A stretch of 64,000 bases of DNA from the NCBI RefSeq assembly GCF_000607165.1, contig NZ_JFZG01000004.1:248001-312000 (forward strand). The letters run 5' to 3'. A program made the position numbers and the translations under genes. Position 1 is the first letter of the stretch. Each line of letters starts with the position of its first letter. Below the pieces are notes generated by a model. It saw only the letters and a list, made by a program, of their open reading frames with translations, ran no database searches and had not been told where the DNA came from. Source of the DNA: Ralstonia pickettii. Its GTDB lineage: Bacteria; Pseudomonadota; Gammaproteobacteria; Burkholderiales; Burkholderiaceae. Positions 1-9,145 of this stretch are shown piece by piece.

Positions 1-2
1 GC

Positions 3-233
3 GCCGCCAACGCGCAGGCCGCGGCCAAGAAGCAGGCCGATTACGATGCCAAGCTGAAGGCTGCGCAGGAGCAGGGCGCAGCCAACGCCGCCAAGCGGGC
101 CGAAAGCGTCAAGCAATTCCAGGAAAAGCAGCAAGACGCGGCCAAGCGCCAGAAAGAACTGGAAGAGCGCCGCGAACAAACCAAGCGCCGCAACGAGCAA
201 AACCAGAACAACACCAGTCCGCTGGGGTTCTAA
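3..233 (+). CDS. C-terminal end of a Lys/Gln/Ala-rich coiled-coil protein (5' partial)
   Basis: The open frame enters from the left edge and ends with TAA at 231-233, giving about 76 residues. The sequence is dominated by Ala, Lys, Gln, Glu and Arg with heptad-like spacing, and it ends in an Asn-rich tail finishing NTSPLGF. This composition suggests a long charged helix or coiled coil, but no domain can be named. Neither a signal peptide nor the start is visible because the gene is cut. The YdcH-like gene follows after 35 bases. Coding direction is supported by the continuous open frame and GC-ending codons. Confidence 0.6.
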   Translation, partial: AANAQAAAKKQADYDAKLKAAQEQGAANAAKRAESVKQFQEKQQDAAKRQKELEERREQTKRRNEQNQNNTSPLGF

Positions 234-268
234 ACTTCAGCCAAGGCCGGGCTTCCGGAGGGAGAGCG

Positions 269-472
269 ATGGACAGCGATCTGAACACGATCTCGCGTCG
301 CATCATTGAATTGCAGATCGAGCACCGCGATCTCGATTTCCTGATCGACCGGCTGGCAGGTACGGCCGGTCACGACGAGTTGCAGCTGCGCCGCCTCAAG
401 AAGCGCCGCCTGAAACTCAAGGACACCATCACCCTGCTACAGTTGCAGCTTGAGCCGGACGTGCCGGCTTAG
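269..472 (+). CDS. YdcH/DUF465 family small helical protein
   Basis: A 67-residue protein starting MDSDLNTISRRIIELQ, with a Shine-Dalgarno sequence (GGAGGGAG) just upstream of the ATG. The family signature is the 'E-H-R-D-L-D-x-x-I-D' stretch in the first third, followed by a basic 'L-R-R-L-K-K-R-R-L-x-L-K-D' helix. These are the hallmarks of YdcH/DUF465 proteins, short two-helix hairpins whose biochemical role is not established. It lies just ahead of the DinG-type helicase gene. A 9-bp hairpin at 507-530 separates the two and may limit read-through. Family assignment is fairly secure; function is unknown. Confidence 0.85.
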   Translation: MDSDLNTISRRIIELQIEHRDLDFLIDRLAGTAGHDELQLRRLKKRRLKLKDTITLLQLQLEPDVPA

Positions 473-506
473 CGCCTGCCCAAAGTTGGTTCGATTTTCA
501 TCCCGA

Positions 507-530
507 GAGGCCGCAATTACGTGCGGCCTC
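507..530 (+). other. Perfect 9-bp hairpin spanning the helicase ribosome-binding site and GTG start
   Basis: GAGGCCGCA (507-515) and TGCGGCCTC (522-530) are exact inverted repeats around the six-base loop ATTACG. The only good in-frame start of the downstream helicase, GTG at 521, begins at the last loop base, and the purine-rich ribosome-binding site (GAGAGG, 505-510) lies in the left arm. No T-tract follows, so it is a weak candidate for an intrinsic terminator of the preceding gene. It could equally limit translation initiation. Confidence 0.6.
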
Positions 531-2698
531 CGTCATTTGACTCCACGGATTCCGCGTTGACTTCGCTTTCCCCGCTGGCCGAGCCGTCGGCTGATTCCGA
601 CGCCGATACCAGCGATGCTTCGGTTCCCGCCGCCTCTCCACCTACCGATGCTCATCATGGCGAGCTGGCTACGCTCTTTGCCGATGACGGCACGCTGGCC
701 AAGGGTATCGATGGCTACCGGCCCCGTAGTGCGCAGCTGACGATGGCGCAGGCGGTGGCCAATGCCATCGAGGCTGCCGATTCGATCATCGTCGAGGCCG
801 GTACGGGCACGGGGAAAACCTACGCTTACCTTGTCCCGGCGATGCTCTGGGGCGGCAAGGTGATCCTGTCCACCGGGACGAAGAACCTGCAGGACCAGCT
901 CTTCCTGCGCGACATCCCGACCGTGCGCAAGGCGCTGAATGCGCCGGTGTCGGTGGCGCTGCTCAAGGGCCGCGCCAATTACGTCTGTCATTACCACGTG
1001 GAGCGCACGTCGCAGAACGGGCGCCTTTCTTCGCGCCAGGACGCCGCGTGGCTGCGCCAGATCAACCTCTTCCTGAAGACAACGAAAACAGGCGACAAAG
1101 CCGAACTTGCTAGCGTGCCCGAGAACGCGCCGGTGTGGAACCTCGTCACGTCCACGCGCGACAACTGCCTGGGTTCGGACTGCGCGTATTACAAAGACTG
1201 CTTCGTCATGCGCGCCCGCAAGGAGGCGCAGCAGGCCGACGTGGTGGTAGTCAACCATCACCTGTTCTTCGCAGACGTGATGTTGAAGGACACCGGCATG
1301 GCCGAACTGCTGCCCGCCGCCAACACGATCATCTTCGACGAAGCCCACCAGCTGCCCGAAACCGCCACGTTGTTTTTTGGCGAGACCATCTCGACGAACC
1401 AGATTCTCGAGCTTGCGCGCGACAGCGTGGCCGAAGGCCTTTCGCATGCACGCGATGCGGTGGATTGGGTCGCGATTGCCGCGCCGCTGGAGCGGGCCGC
1501 GCGTGATCTGCGTCTGGTCTTCCGCCAGGACGGCTCACGCCTGTCGATCAAGCAGATCGACAATGATGCGGCACTCGCCAAGCCGTTCTACGAGGTGTTG
1601 CCGAAGCTGGAGCAGGCGCTTTCCGACTTTACCGGCGCGCTGGAAGCCCAGGCCGAGCGCGCCGAGACCATCGAGCAATGCCATCGCCGCGCCGCGGCGC
1701 TGTGTGAAAAGCTTGATGCGTGGGCCGATCCCAAACCGCCGAAGGTGCCAAAGAAGGAAGGTGGCGACGAGGGCAAGGAGGGCGAGAGCGCGGCCCCCGT
1801 CGACGAACGTGTGCGCTGGGTCGAGGTGTTCGCCAATTCCGTGCAGTTGCATCTGACGCCGTTGTCGATCGCGCCGATTTTTTCGCGCCAACGTGCCGGC
1901 CAGCCGCGCGCGTGGGTCTTCACCTCCGCCACGCTTTCGGTGCGCGGCAACTTCACGCACTACGCCGCACAGTTGGGCCTGGATCGTGATCGCTCGATGA
2001 CGCTCGACAGCCCGTTCGATTACGCCTCGCAAGGCTTGCTCTATGTGCCGCGCGATCTGCCGCAGCCGAGCGATCCGCGCTTTACCGATGCGGTACTCGA
2101 TGCCACCTTGCCGCTCATTGAGGCAGCGGGTGGTAAGACGTTCTTGCTATGCACGACGTTGCGCGCAGTGAACCGCGCCGCCGAACGCTTGACGGACGAA
2201 TTCGCGCAACGCGGGTGGGATTTCCCGCTGCTTGTGCAGGGCCAGGCCAGCCGTACGGAACTCCTGGACCGTTTTCGCGCGCTCGGCAACGCCGTGCTGA
2301 TCGGGAGCCAGAGCTTCTGGGAGGGCGTGGACGTACGCGGTGAGGCGCTCTCGCTGGTCGTGATCGACAAGTTGCCGTTCGCCCCACCCGATGATCCGGT
2401 GCTGAGCGCCCGGATGGAGGCCCTGGAGAAAAAGGGGCTGAGCCCGTTTGCCGTGCACCAACTGCCGCATGCGGTGATCACGCTCAAGCAAGGTGCCGGC
2501 CGGTTGATTCGCTCGGAGACCGATCGCGGCGTGCTGATGATCTGCGACCCTCGCTTGGTCGAGAAAAACTACGGTCGCCAGATCTGGCAGAGCCTGCCGC
2601 CGTTCAAGCGTACGCGCGAGGCCGAGACCGCCGCCGAGTTCCTGCGTTCCCTGCGGCCGGATTCGGATGATCCGCCTGCCGGCGACCTTGAAGACTGA
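521..2698 (+). CDS. dinG: ATP-dependent DNA helicase, DinG/YoaA (XPD-like) family
   Basis: Superfamily 2 helicase of 725 residues, probably unwinding DNA 5' to 3' in repair. Walker A is at about 92-100 (EAGTGTGKT) and the DEAH box is at 273-276. Four cysteines at 156, 216, 221 and 227 lie between them and are placed to hold the [4Fe-4S] cluster of this family. The C-terminal helicase motif QGAGRLIRSETDRG is intact. The acidic, Ser/Asp-rich first 50 residues look like a linker. The start is uncertain: GTG at 521 is inside a hairpin, and TTG at 557 is an in-frame alternative. It could be named yoaA or dinG; the family is secure, the exact orthology is not. Confidence 0.88.
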   Translation: MRPPSFDSTDSALTSLSPLAEPSADSDADTSDASVPAASPPTDAHHGELATLFADDGTLAKGIDGYRPRSAQLTMAQAVANAIEAADSIIVEAGTGTGKTYAYLVPAMLWGGKVILSTGTKNLQDQLFLRDIPTVRKALNAPVSVALLKGRANYVCHYHVERTSQNGRLSSRQDAAWLRQINLFLKTTKTGDKAELASVPENAPVWNLVTSTRDNCLGSDCAYYKDCFVMRARKEAQQADVVVVNHHLFFADVMLKDTGMAELLPAANTIIFDEAHQLPETATLFFGETISTNQILELARDSVAEGLSHARDAVDWVAIAAPLERAARDLRLVFRQDGSRLSIKQIDNDAALAKPFYEVLPKLEQALSDFTGALEAQAERAETIEQCHRRAAALCEKLDAWADPKPPKVPKKEGGDEGKEGESAAPVDERVRWVEVFANSVQLHLTPLSIAPIFSRQRAGQPRAWVFTSATLSVRGNFTHYAAQLGLDRDRSMTLDSPFDYASQGLLYVPRDLPQPSDPRFTDAVLDATLPLIEAAGGKTFLLCTTLRAVNRAAERLTDEFAQRGWDFPLLVQGQASRTELLDRFRALGNAVLIGSQSFWEGVDVRGEALSLVVIDKLPFAPPDDPVLSARMEALEKKGLSPFAVHQLPHAVITLKQGAGRLIRSETDRGVLMICDPRLVEKNYGRQIWQSLPPFKRTREAETAAEFLRSLRPDSDDPPAGDLED

Positions 2699-2713
2699 TC
2701 CGCACGCACAAAC

Positions 2714-2743
2714 AAAAAGCCCGGCCAATCGACCGGGCTTTTT
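2714..2743. terminator. Bidirectional intrinsic terminator between dinG and bamD
   Basis: AAAAAGCCCGG (2714-2724) and CCGGGCTTTTT (2733-2743) form an 11-bp stem with an 8-base loop. It has a U-tract in both directions. It sits between two convergent genes and should end both transcripts. Confidence 0.9.
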
Positions 2744-2764
2744 GCTGTGCAGTTCAAGCCTTGC

Positions 2765-3634
2765 TTACCACCATTGGTACCAGGGCTTGTCTTTCTTGCG
2801 CTGGCCGTAGGCGAGGAAGTCGCTCTTCGGGTAGTTCTGCTTGATGATGCGTTCGGTGTCGTCGCGCATGTCCTTCATGCCCAGCGCTTCGTACGACTTC
2901 ATCATGATGTACAGCGCTTCTTCCACAGCCGGGGCGCGATCGTAATCCTTGATGGCGTCCTGTGCGCGGTTGACGGCGGCCAAGTAAGCGCCACGGCGAT
3001 AGTAGTAGCGCGCGGCGCCCACTTCATGCTCGGCCATCGCGTTCACGATGTATTGCATGCGCTGCGTGGCGTCCGGCGTGTACTTGCTGTTCGGGAAACG
3101 CGTGATCAGCGTCTTGAACGCGTCGTAGGCAGAGCGCGCCGCCTTCGGGTCGCGCTCGCTCAAGTCCTGGTTCGAGAAGCGGCCGAGCCAACCCAGGTTG
3201 TCGTTGAAGTTGATCAGGCCCTTGAGGTAATAGGCGTAATCCACACTGGGGTGATTCGGGTGCAGCTGGATGAAGCGATCAACCGAGGCCAGCGCGGCAG
3301 CCGTTTCGCCATCCTTGTAGTTGGCGTAGGCGGTTTCGATCTGGGCTTGCTGGGCGTACGGCCCGAACGGATAGCGGCTTTCGAGCTTTTCGTAGTACTT
3401 GACCGCCTTGGCGTAGTCACCGCCGTCGAGCGAATCCTTCGCTTCCGAATATAATTTGTTAGCTGACCAGCCAGCAGTTTCGTCTTGCTGTTCCGGCAGG
3501 ATGCCGCAGGCCGAGATAGCCAGACATGCAACGCCTGCTACCAACACTGCTCCGATTTGTGCGCGGATTCGACTGCCGATTCGATTGCCGATTCGACTTC
3601 CAATACGCGCCTGCTTTACGCTCGTGACCGACAT
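2765..3634 (-). CDS. bamD: Outer membrane protein assembly factor BamD (ComL), lipoprotein
   Basis: Essential lipoprotein partner of BamA in inserting beta-barrel proteins into the outer membrane. The chosen start (MSVTSVKQARIG) has AAAGGTG five bases upstream; the 12 extra codons back to 3670 lack support. The signal peptide ends in a lipobox (AISAC) with the lipidated Cys at residue 43. The mature part of about 246 residues carries TPR-type helices (e.g. ANKLYSEAKDSLDGGDYAKAVKYYE), as expected for BamD. The n-region is unusually long and repetitive (RIGSRIGNRIGSRIR), encoded by 12-bp tandem repeats. It diverges from rluD with only 15 bases between the start codons. Confidence 0.93.
   Translation of the reverse strand: MSVTSVKQARIGSRIGNRIGSRIRAQIGAVLVAGVACLAISACGILPEQQDETAGWSANKLYSEAKDSLDGGDYAKAVKYYEKLESRYPFGPYAQQAQIETAYANYKDGETAAALASVDRFIQLHPNHPSVDYAYYLKGLINFNDNLGWLGRFSNQDLSERDPKAARSAYDAFKTLITRFPNSKYTPDATQRMQYIVNAMAEHEVGAARYYYRRGAYLAAVNRAQDAIKDYDRAPAVEEALYIMMKSYEALGMKDMRDDTERIIKQNYPKSDFLAYGQRKKDKPWYQWW
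3566..3601. repeat. Three 12-bp tandem repeats in the bamD signal-peptide region
   Basis: Units at 3566-3577 (GATTCGACTGCC), 3578-3589 and 3590-3601 differ by one or two bases. On the bamD strand they encode a repeating four-residue unit of the form R-I-G/A-S/N. Unit length is a multiple of three, so copy-number change would keep the frame. The tract also lies where the rluD promoter has to be. Confidence 0.85.
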
Positions 3635-3649
3635 GGGCACCTTTTCTGA

Positions 3650-4762
3650 ATGAAAAATCGCATCAAGCATTATAGCCCAAGCCCTGTGTCAGACGACGCA
3701 CTGGCTGACGTTTCCCTCACTGCGCCGGAGACGGAAGACGCCCTCGATGATGAGGCGCTCGATTTGCATGCCGCAGATGCGGCACCGGCGGTCGAACCGA
3801 TCATCGTCGAGATTCCGGAAGCCATGCACGGCGAGCGCCTAGACAAGGCGCTTGCCAAGCTGCTGCCCGATTATTCGCGCAGCCGCCTGCAGCAATGGAT
3901 TGACGCAGGTGCGGTGCGCCTGCGGGGTGAAGTCGTGCGCCCGCGTGCGGCCATCTCCGGCGGTGACCGCATTGAAGTCGTCCCGCAGCGCGCGGCAGAC
4001 GAAAGCGCCTTCGTTGCCGAGCCCATCGATCTGGATGTGGTGTACGAAGACGACACGCTGCTCGTCATCAACAAGCCTGCCGGCCTTGTGGTGCATCCGG
4101 CTGCGGGTAACTGGAGCGGCACGGTGCTCAATGGCCTGCTGCACCGCTATCCCGACGCCGTGGAGTTGCCGCGTGCCGGCATCGTCCACCGCCTCGACAA
4201 GGACACCTCCGGCCTGATGGTGGTTGCCCGTACGCTACCAGCGCAAACCGATCTCGTGCGCCAACTGCAGGCACGTACCGTCAAGCGGACTTATCTTGCG
4301 CTGGTGTGGGGCGAAACGCCGGAGGAGGCCACGATCGACGCCCCGATCGGCCGGGACCCGCGCGACCGCACGCGCATGGCCATCATCGAGACGGCCAGCG
4401 GCAAGCCGGCGCGCACGCATTTCAAGACGCTGGACGTGGTGGACCTCGGGCGCGCGCAGGTATCGCTGGTGCGCTGCCAGCTCGAGACCGGTCGTACACA
4501 CCAGATCCGTGTGCACTTTGAATCGGAGGGGCATCCTCTGCTTGGCGATCCGGTGTACACGCGCAACTTCCGCCGTGGCAAGCCACAGACAATCAAGGCG
4601 CAGCTGCCGGTGCCATTTACGCGGCAGGCGCTGCACGCGGTGCGCCTGGGGCTCGTGCATCCTGCATCGGGCAAATCGGTGCACTGGGAAGCTGGCGTGC
4701 CCGACGATTTCGCCGATCTTCTGGAAGCCCTGGACCTGGATCCCGATGCCGATATCAACTGA
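3650..4762 (+). CDS. rluD: 23S rRNA pseudouridine synthase RluD
   Basis: Converts uridines of 23S rRNA helix 69 (E. coli positions 1911, 1915, 1917) to pseudouridine. An acidic N-terminal extension of about 60 residues precedes an S4 RNA-binding domain beginning [17 protein letters not shown]. The catalytic domain has the RluA-family motif HRLDKDTSG, placing the catalytic Asp at residue 183. ATG 3650 has no clear Shine-Dalgarno sequence and is only 15 bases from the divergent bamD start, so the true start may lie slightly downstream within the acidic extension. The last 17 bases overlap pgeF, suggesting a two-gene operon, an arrangement common for these genes. Confidence 0.93.
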   Translation: MKNRIKHYSPSPVSDDALADVSLTAPETEDALDDEALDLHAADAAPAVEPIIVEIPEAMHGERLDKALAKLLPDYSRSRLQQWIDAGAVRLRGEVVRPRAAISGGDRIEVVPQRAADESAFVAEPIDLDVVYEDDTLLVINKPAGLVVHPAAGNWSGTVLNGLLHRYPDAVELPRAGIVHRLDKDTSGLMVVARTLPAQTDLVRQLQARTVKRTYLALVWGETPEEATIDAPIGRDPRDRTRMAIIETASGKPARTHFKTLDVVDLGRAQVSLVRCQLETGRTHQIRVHFESEGHPLLGDPVYTRNFRRGKPQTIKAQLPVPFTRQALHAVRLGLVHPASGKSVHWEAGVPDDFADLLEALDLDPDADIN

Positions 4763-5555
4763 CTGGATCGTTCCCGACTGGCCTGCGCATCCGCATGTCA
4801 AAGCGCTGGCCACGACCCGCCTGGGTGGCGTCAGCACAGGGCCTTACGGATTGGCCGGTGGTTTGCCGGGCGGTCTGAACCTTGGTCAGCACGTTGGTGA
4901 TGTGCCGGAAGCCGTTGAACAGAACCGCCGCATCCTGCGTGCAGCGCTACCCGCCGAGCCGGCGTGGATGGAGCAGGTGCACGGCACCAGCGTGGCGGAT
5001 CTTGATCAACTCGTCGGCACGTCCGCGCCTGTGGTTGCCGACGCGGCGGTGGCGTCGTGGCGGGATCGCGTCTGCGTGGTGATGACGGCGGATTGTCTGC
5101 CTGTCTTGCTGAGCGACGCTCGCGGCGTAACCGTGGGTGCGGCGCATGCGGGCTGGCGCGGTCTATGCGGTGGCGTGATCGAGCGCACGCTGGATGCAAT
5201 GACGCAACGGTTGCGCGCCAGCGGCCAGGAAGCCGATCCAACGTGGCTGGCATGGCTGGGGCCGGCCATTGGGCCATCGTGCTTTGAAGTGGGTGCGGAA
5301 GTGCGCCAAGCCTTTATCGACGCCGCTCAGCCCGGTGAATTACCTGCCACCCAGGCGGCCTTCGTGGAAGGCGCATCCGCGGGCAAGTTCTTCGCTGATC
5401 TGTATGTGTTGGCCCGACTGCGGCTGGCACGCGCCGGCTGTACTGACGTGTACGGCGGTGGCCTATGCACGATGAAGGACGCCGAGCGCTTCTATTCGTA
5501 CCGTCGGGAGCGCACCACGGGCCGCATGGCGACGCTGATCTGGCGCGCGGAGTGA
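4746..5555 (+). CDS. pgeF: Multicopper oxidase-like / purine nucleoside-active enzyme, YfiH (PgeF) family
   Basis: 269 residues starting [18 protein letters not shown] at an ATG inside the end of rluD. The longer open frame upstream of this ATG only shadows rluD. Family metal-site motifs are present: [26 protein letters not shown] (Cys) and [10 protein letters not shown] (His). Proteins of this family are called polyphenol oxidase or laccase-domain proteins. They have been reported to act in peptidoglycan editing and in purine nucleoside phosphorolysis, so the precise activity here is not fixed by sequence. It is probably co-transcribed with rluD. Confidence 0.9.
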   Translation: MPISTDWIVPDWPAHPHVKALATTRLGGVSTGPYGLAGGLPGGLNLGQHVGDVPEAVEQNRRILRAALPAEPAWMEQVHGTSVADLDQLVGTSAPVVADAAVASWRDRVCVVMTADCLPVLLSDARGVTVGAAHAGWRGLCGGVIERTLDAMTQRLRASGQEADPTWLAWLGPAIGPSCFEVGAEVRQAFIDAAQPGELPATQAAFVEGASAGKFFADLYVLARLRLARAGCTDVYGGGLCTMKDAERFYSYRRERTTGRMATLIWRAE

Positions 5556-5559
5556 GCGT

Positions 5560-5796
5560 TCAGGCGGCGCCGTCGCCTGCATCGCTGCTCAGCGTGGGGG
5601 CCGTGTCCGCCTTGTCTTGCGCGGCTTCCTGGGCTTTGCGGCGGCGCCTGCGTGCCGGCGTGCCGACAATCCAGAGGAAGAGCGATAGCGGCGCCACGCC
5701 GTAGAAGACAAATGTGCCGATGCCGGCAATCCAAGATTGCTCAGTCAAGGACATCATCAACACGACGTAGAGCCAGGCGATGGCGACGATATACAT
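5560..5796 (-). CDS. Small two-helix inner membrane protein, unknown function
   Basis: 78 residues from ATG 5796 (MYIVAIAWLYVVLMM); a longer version would need a TTG at 5826. Two hydrophobic helices (about residues 1-18 and 25-45) are followed by a very basic stretch RRRRRKAQ and a hydrophilic tail rich in Ala, Asp and Ser. The positive-inside rule puts the C-terminus in the cytoplasm. It converges on pgeF with four bases between the stops. I recognise no family beyond 'small membrane protein'. No good Shine-Dalgarno sequence is visible. Confidence 0.6.
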   Translation of the reverse strand: MYIVAIAWLYVVLMMSLTEQSWIAGIGTFVFYGVAPLSLFLWIVGTPARRRRRKAQEAAQDKADTAPTLSSDAGDGAA

Positions 5797-5968
5797 GGGA
5801 AAAAGCAGTGCCCGGCATTGGCGCAATGCAGCAGTCTCGCACGAAATTGCGCAAATTGGACCATAGCCCCGGTTCTGTGCTTAGCCATTTGGTCAGAGCT
5901 GTTTTCGGCGAATGTGGCAAAACCCGCGCTGGCTGGGCGTTTCCGGCCGATCATTGACTAACTCCGAT

Positions 5969-5998
5969 TGACAGCCTTGAAACGGCAAGGCAACAATG
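5969..5998 (+). promoter_or_regulatory. Sigma-70-type promoter of the phaCAB operon
   Basis: TTGACA (5969-5974) and AACAAT (5993-5998) are separated by exactly 18 bases, 68 bases before the phaC ATG. As I recall, the same hexamers and spacing were mapped for the Cupriavidus necator (R. eutropha) phaC promoter, which lies farther upstream of its gene. The rest of the 5797-6066 gap shows nothing else I can name. Confidence 0.7.
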
Positions 5999-6066
5999 CC
6001 CCGCAATACTACGAGTTGCGCCGCCGTTCCAACCGGAGCGGCGCATATCGTCGGATCGAGGGCACT

Positions 6067-7860
6067 ATGGCATCGCGTCAATCGACATCATCCAAAGCAT
6101 CTAGCGCCCACACTCAAGCTCCCTGGCAGGGCTTGTCGGACCCTACGCAGTGGGCGGAGCAGTTCAAGCAATGGCAAGCCTTTGCGGGCGCCTTCGCACA
6201 ACCCGGTGCCGCGGCTCCGGGTCTTGGCCAGTTCAACGGCGCAGCGATGGGCGAAGGCGCGGTTCCCTTCGCGCTGATCCCGCACGATCGGCTGGCCGAA
6301 ATTCAGCAGAAATATCTTGAAGAGTGGCTCCAGATCTGGCGCCACATGAGCACCGGCGAAAGCGCAGAGGCCGTGGCGCCGTCTGATCGCCGCTTCTCGA
6401 ACGATGCCTGGCGCAAGAGCCCGCTCTACGGCTATGCCGCCGCGTTCTACGTGCTTAACGCCCGCACGCTGATGGAAATGGCCGACGCCGTGCAGGCTGA
6501 CGCCAAGACCCGCGAGCGCGTGCGTTTTGCCGTGTCGCAATGGACGGCCGCCATGTCGCCGTCCAACTTCCTTGCGACCAACCCAGAGGCCCAGAAGCAT
6601 CTGATTGAATCGCGTGGCGAATCCCTGCGTACCGGCATCCTGAACATGCTGCAGGACATGGAGCGCGGCAAGATCTCGCAGACCGACGAAACGGCGTTCG
6701 AGATCGGCCGCAATGTCGCCAACAGCGAAGGCGCCGTCGTCTTCGAGAACGATTACTTCCAGCTCATCCAGTACAAGCCGCTGACGACCAAGGTGCATGC
6801 GCGCCCGCTGCTGCTGGTGCCGCCCTGCATCAACAAGTTCTACATCCTGGATCTGCAGCCGGCCAATTCGCTGGTGCGCTATGCGGTGGAGCAGGGCAAT
6901 ACCGTGTTCCTGGTGTCGTGGCGCAATCCGGACGCGAGCATGGCGTCCCGCACGTGGGACGACTACATCGAAGGCGGCGCGATCGAGGCCATTCGCGTAG
7001 CGCGCGAAATTTCTGCGCAGGACCAGATCAATGTGCTGGGCTTTTGCGTGGGCGGAACGATCCTCTCGACTGCCCTGGCCGTGCTGGCGGAGCGCGGCGA
7101 GCATCCGGCCGCAAGCCTGACGCTGCTGACCACGCTGCTCGACTTTACGGACACCGGCATTCTCGACGTGTTCGTCGATCAAGCCCAGGTGGAAATGCGT
7201 GAGAAGACCATCGGCAGCAATGCGCCGACCGGTCCGGGCCTGCTGCGCGGTGTGGAGCTGGCAAACACGTTCTCGTTCCTGCGCCCGAACGATCTGGTCT
7301 GGAACTACGTTGTCGAGAATTATCTGAAGGGCAAGACGCCCGCGCCGTTTGACCTGCTGTACTGGAATGGCGACTCCACCAACCTGCCTGGCCCGTGGTA
7401 CTGCTGGTATTTGCGCCATACGTATCTGCAGAACGACCTCAAAACGCCGGGCAAGCTGAAGGTGAACGGCACACCGGTGGATCTCGGCAAGATCGACGTG
7501 CCGGTCTACATCTACGGCTCGCGTGAAGACCACATCGTCCCGTGGAAGTCCGCTTATGGCTCTGTGCCGCTGCTCAAGGGCAAGCGGCGTTTCGTGCTGG
7601 GTGCCTCGGGACATATCGCAGGCGTGATCAACCCGCCCGCGGCCAACAAGCGTTCGCATTGGATCAATCCCAAGCTGCCCGATACCGCCGATGCGTGGCT
7701 CGAGGGTGCCAAGGAGCATCCGGGCAGCTGGTGGCCGGATTGGTCAACGTGGTTGGCATCACATGCCGGCGCGCAGAAGGCTGCACCCAAGAGCTACGGC
7801 AATGCGGACTACCCGGCCATCGAGCCGGCGCCTGGCCGCTACGTCAAACAGAAAGCGTAA
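6067..7860 (+). CDS. phaC: Class I poly(3-hydroxyalkanoate) synthase PhaC
   Basis: Polymerises (R)-3-hydroxyacyl-CoA, mainly 3-hydroxybutyryl-CoA, at the granule surface. 597 residues from ATG 6067, which has GAGG upstream; the 33-codon extension to 5968 is rejected. The catalytic triad is visible: nucleophile Cys327 in the lipase-like box GFCVGGT, Asp488 (SREDHIVPW) and His516 (GASGHIAGV). The Cys-to-Asp and Cys-to-His distances (161 and 189) equal those of the C. necator enzyme (319/480/508). The Ala/Gln-rich first 90 residues are the variable N-domain. First gene of phaCAB, with phaA 89 bases downstream. Confidence 0.97.
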   Translation: MASRQSTSSKASSAHTQAPWQGLSDPTQWAEQFKQWQAFAGAFAQPGAAAPGLGQFNGAAMGEGAVPFALIPHDRLAEIQQKYLEEWLQIWRHMSTGESAEAVAPSDRRFSNDAWRKSPLYGYAAAFYVLNARTLMEMADAVQADAKTRERVRFAVSQWTAAMSPSNFLATNPEAQKHLIESRGESLRTGILNMLQDMERGKISQTDETAFEIGRNVANSEGAVVFENDYFQLIQYKPLTTKVHARPLLLVPPCINKFYILDLQPANSLVRYAVEQGNTVFLVSWRNPDASMASRTWDDYIEGGAIEAIRVAREISAQDQINVLGFCVGGTILSTALAVLAERGEHPAASLTLLTTLLDFTDTGILDVFVDQAQVEMREKTIGSNAPTGPGLLRGVELANTFSFLRPNDLVWNYVVENYLKGKTPAPFDLLYWNGDSTNLPGPWYCWYLRHTYLQNDLKTPGKLKVNGTPVDLGKIDVPVYIYGSREDHIVPWKSAYGSVPLLKGKRRFVLGASGHIAGVINPPAANKRSHWINPKLPDTADAWLEGAKEHPGSWWPDWSTWLASHAGAQKAAPKSYGNADYPAIEPAPGRYVKQKA

Positions 7861-7949
7861 GATCGCGCGCATGAACCCCCGTTGCCGTCGCGGCTTCGGC
7901 CGCTGACGGTGTCCAACGACCCTCTCTTTCGACAGTGGAAGGTAAGCAA

Positions 7950-9131
7950 ATGACCGATGTTGTGATCGTATCGGCGGTACGCACCGCCGTGGGCAAGTTT
8001 GGTGGCTCGCTGGCGAAGATCGCTGCGCCTGAGCTTGGCGCGGCCGTTATCCGCGAAGCGCTGGCGCGTGCCAAGGTGGCACCGGATCAGGTGAGCGAAG
8101 TCATCATGGGCCAAGTGCTGACGGCAGGCTCGGGCCAGAACCCGGCGCGCCAGTCCGTCATCAAGGCCGGGCTGCCGAACATGGTGCCCGGCCTGACCAT
8201 CAACAAGGTGTGCGGCTCGGGCCTGAAGGCCGTGATGCTGGCCGCCAACGCCATCATGGCGGGTGATGCCGAGATCGTCGTGGCCGGTGGCCAAGAAAAC
8301 ATGTCCGCCGCGCCGCACGTCCTGCCGGGCTCGCGCGATGGTTTCCGCATGGGCGATGCCAAGCTTATTGATTCGATGATTGTGGATGGGCTGTGGGACG
8401 TCTACAACCAATACCACATGGGCATCACGGCCGAGAACGTCGCCAAGGAATACGGCATCACGCGTGAAGCACAGGACGAGTTTGCCGTGGCATCGCAGAA
8501 CAAGGCTGAAGCTGCGCAGAAGTCGGGCCGCTTCAACGACGAAATCGTTCCGATCCTGATCCCGCAGCGCAAGGGCGATCCGATTGCCTTTACGCAGGAC
8601 GAGTTCGTTCGCCATGGCGCCACGCTCGAATCGATGGTTGGGTTGAAGCCCGCCTTCGACAAGGCCGGCACGGTGACGGCGGCCAACGCCTCGGGCCTGA
8701 ACGATGGCGCCGCCGCTGTCGTGGTGATGTCGGCAGCCAAGGCCAAGGAACTGGGTCTGACGCCGCTGGCCACGATCCGTGCGTACGCGAGCGCCGGTCT
8801 GGATCCGAAGGTCATGGGCATGGGGCCGGTACCGGCATCGCAGCGCTGCCTGTCGCGCGCCGGCTGGTCGGTGGGCGATCTGGACCTGATGGAGATCAAC
8901 GAGGCGTTCGCCGCTCAGGCGCTGGCAGTGCATCAGCAGATGGGCTGGGATACGTCCAAGGTCAACGTCAATGGCGGTGCGATTGCGATCGGTCACCCGA
9001 TCGGCGCGTCGGGCTGCCGCATCTTGGTCACGCTGTTGCACGAAATGCAGAAGCGCGATGCGAAGAAGGGCCTGGCCTCGCTGTGTATCGGCGGCGGCAT
9101 GGGCGTGGCACTGGCGGTTGAGCGTCCGTAA
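7950..9131 (+). CDS. phaA: Acetyl-CoA acetyltransferase (beta-ketothiolase) PhaA
   Basis: Condenses two acetyl-CoA to acetoacetyl-CoA, the first step of PHB synthesis. The start [19 protein letters not shown] has GGAAGG upstream and gives 393 residues, the C. necator length. Thiolase residues are all present: nucleophile Cys88 ([11 protein letters not shown]), His349 (GHPIGASGC) and Cys379 (CIGGGMG). It follows phaC in the same operon. BktB at 13640 is a paralogue with broader chain-length range, so this one most likely serves C4 synthesis. Confidence 0.97.
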   Translation: MTDVVIVSAVRTAVGKFGGSLAKIAAPELGAAVIREALARAKVAPDQVSEVIMGQVLTAGSGQNPARQSVIKAGLPNMVPGLTINKVCGSGLKAVMLAANAIMAGDAEIVVAGGQENMSAAPHVLPGSRDGFRMGDAKLIDSMIVDGLWDVYNQYHMGITAENVAKEYGITREAQDEFAVASQNKAEAAQKSGRFNDEIVPILIPQRKGDPIAFTQDEFVRHGATLESMVGLKPAFDKAGTVTAANASGLNDGAAAVVVMSAAKAKELGLTPLATIRAYASAGLDPKVMGMGPVPASQRCLSRAGWSVGDLDLMEINEAFAAQALAVHQQMGWDTSKVNVNGGAIAIGHPIGASGCRILVTLLHEMQKRDAKKGLASLCIGGGMGVALAVERP

Positions 9132-9145
9132 GTTTTTTTGCAGTG

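Noticed and set aside
4224-4745. N-terminal extension of PgeF inside rluD
   Set aside because: Arg/Ser-rich shadow of rluD; the ATG at 4746 gives a family-length protein.
6088-7719. 543-codon open frame antisense to phaC
   Set aside because: Shadow of a certain gene; His/Arg-rich translation without known motifs.
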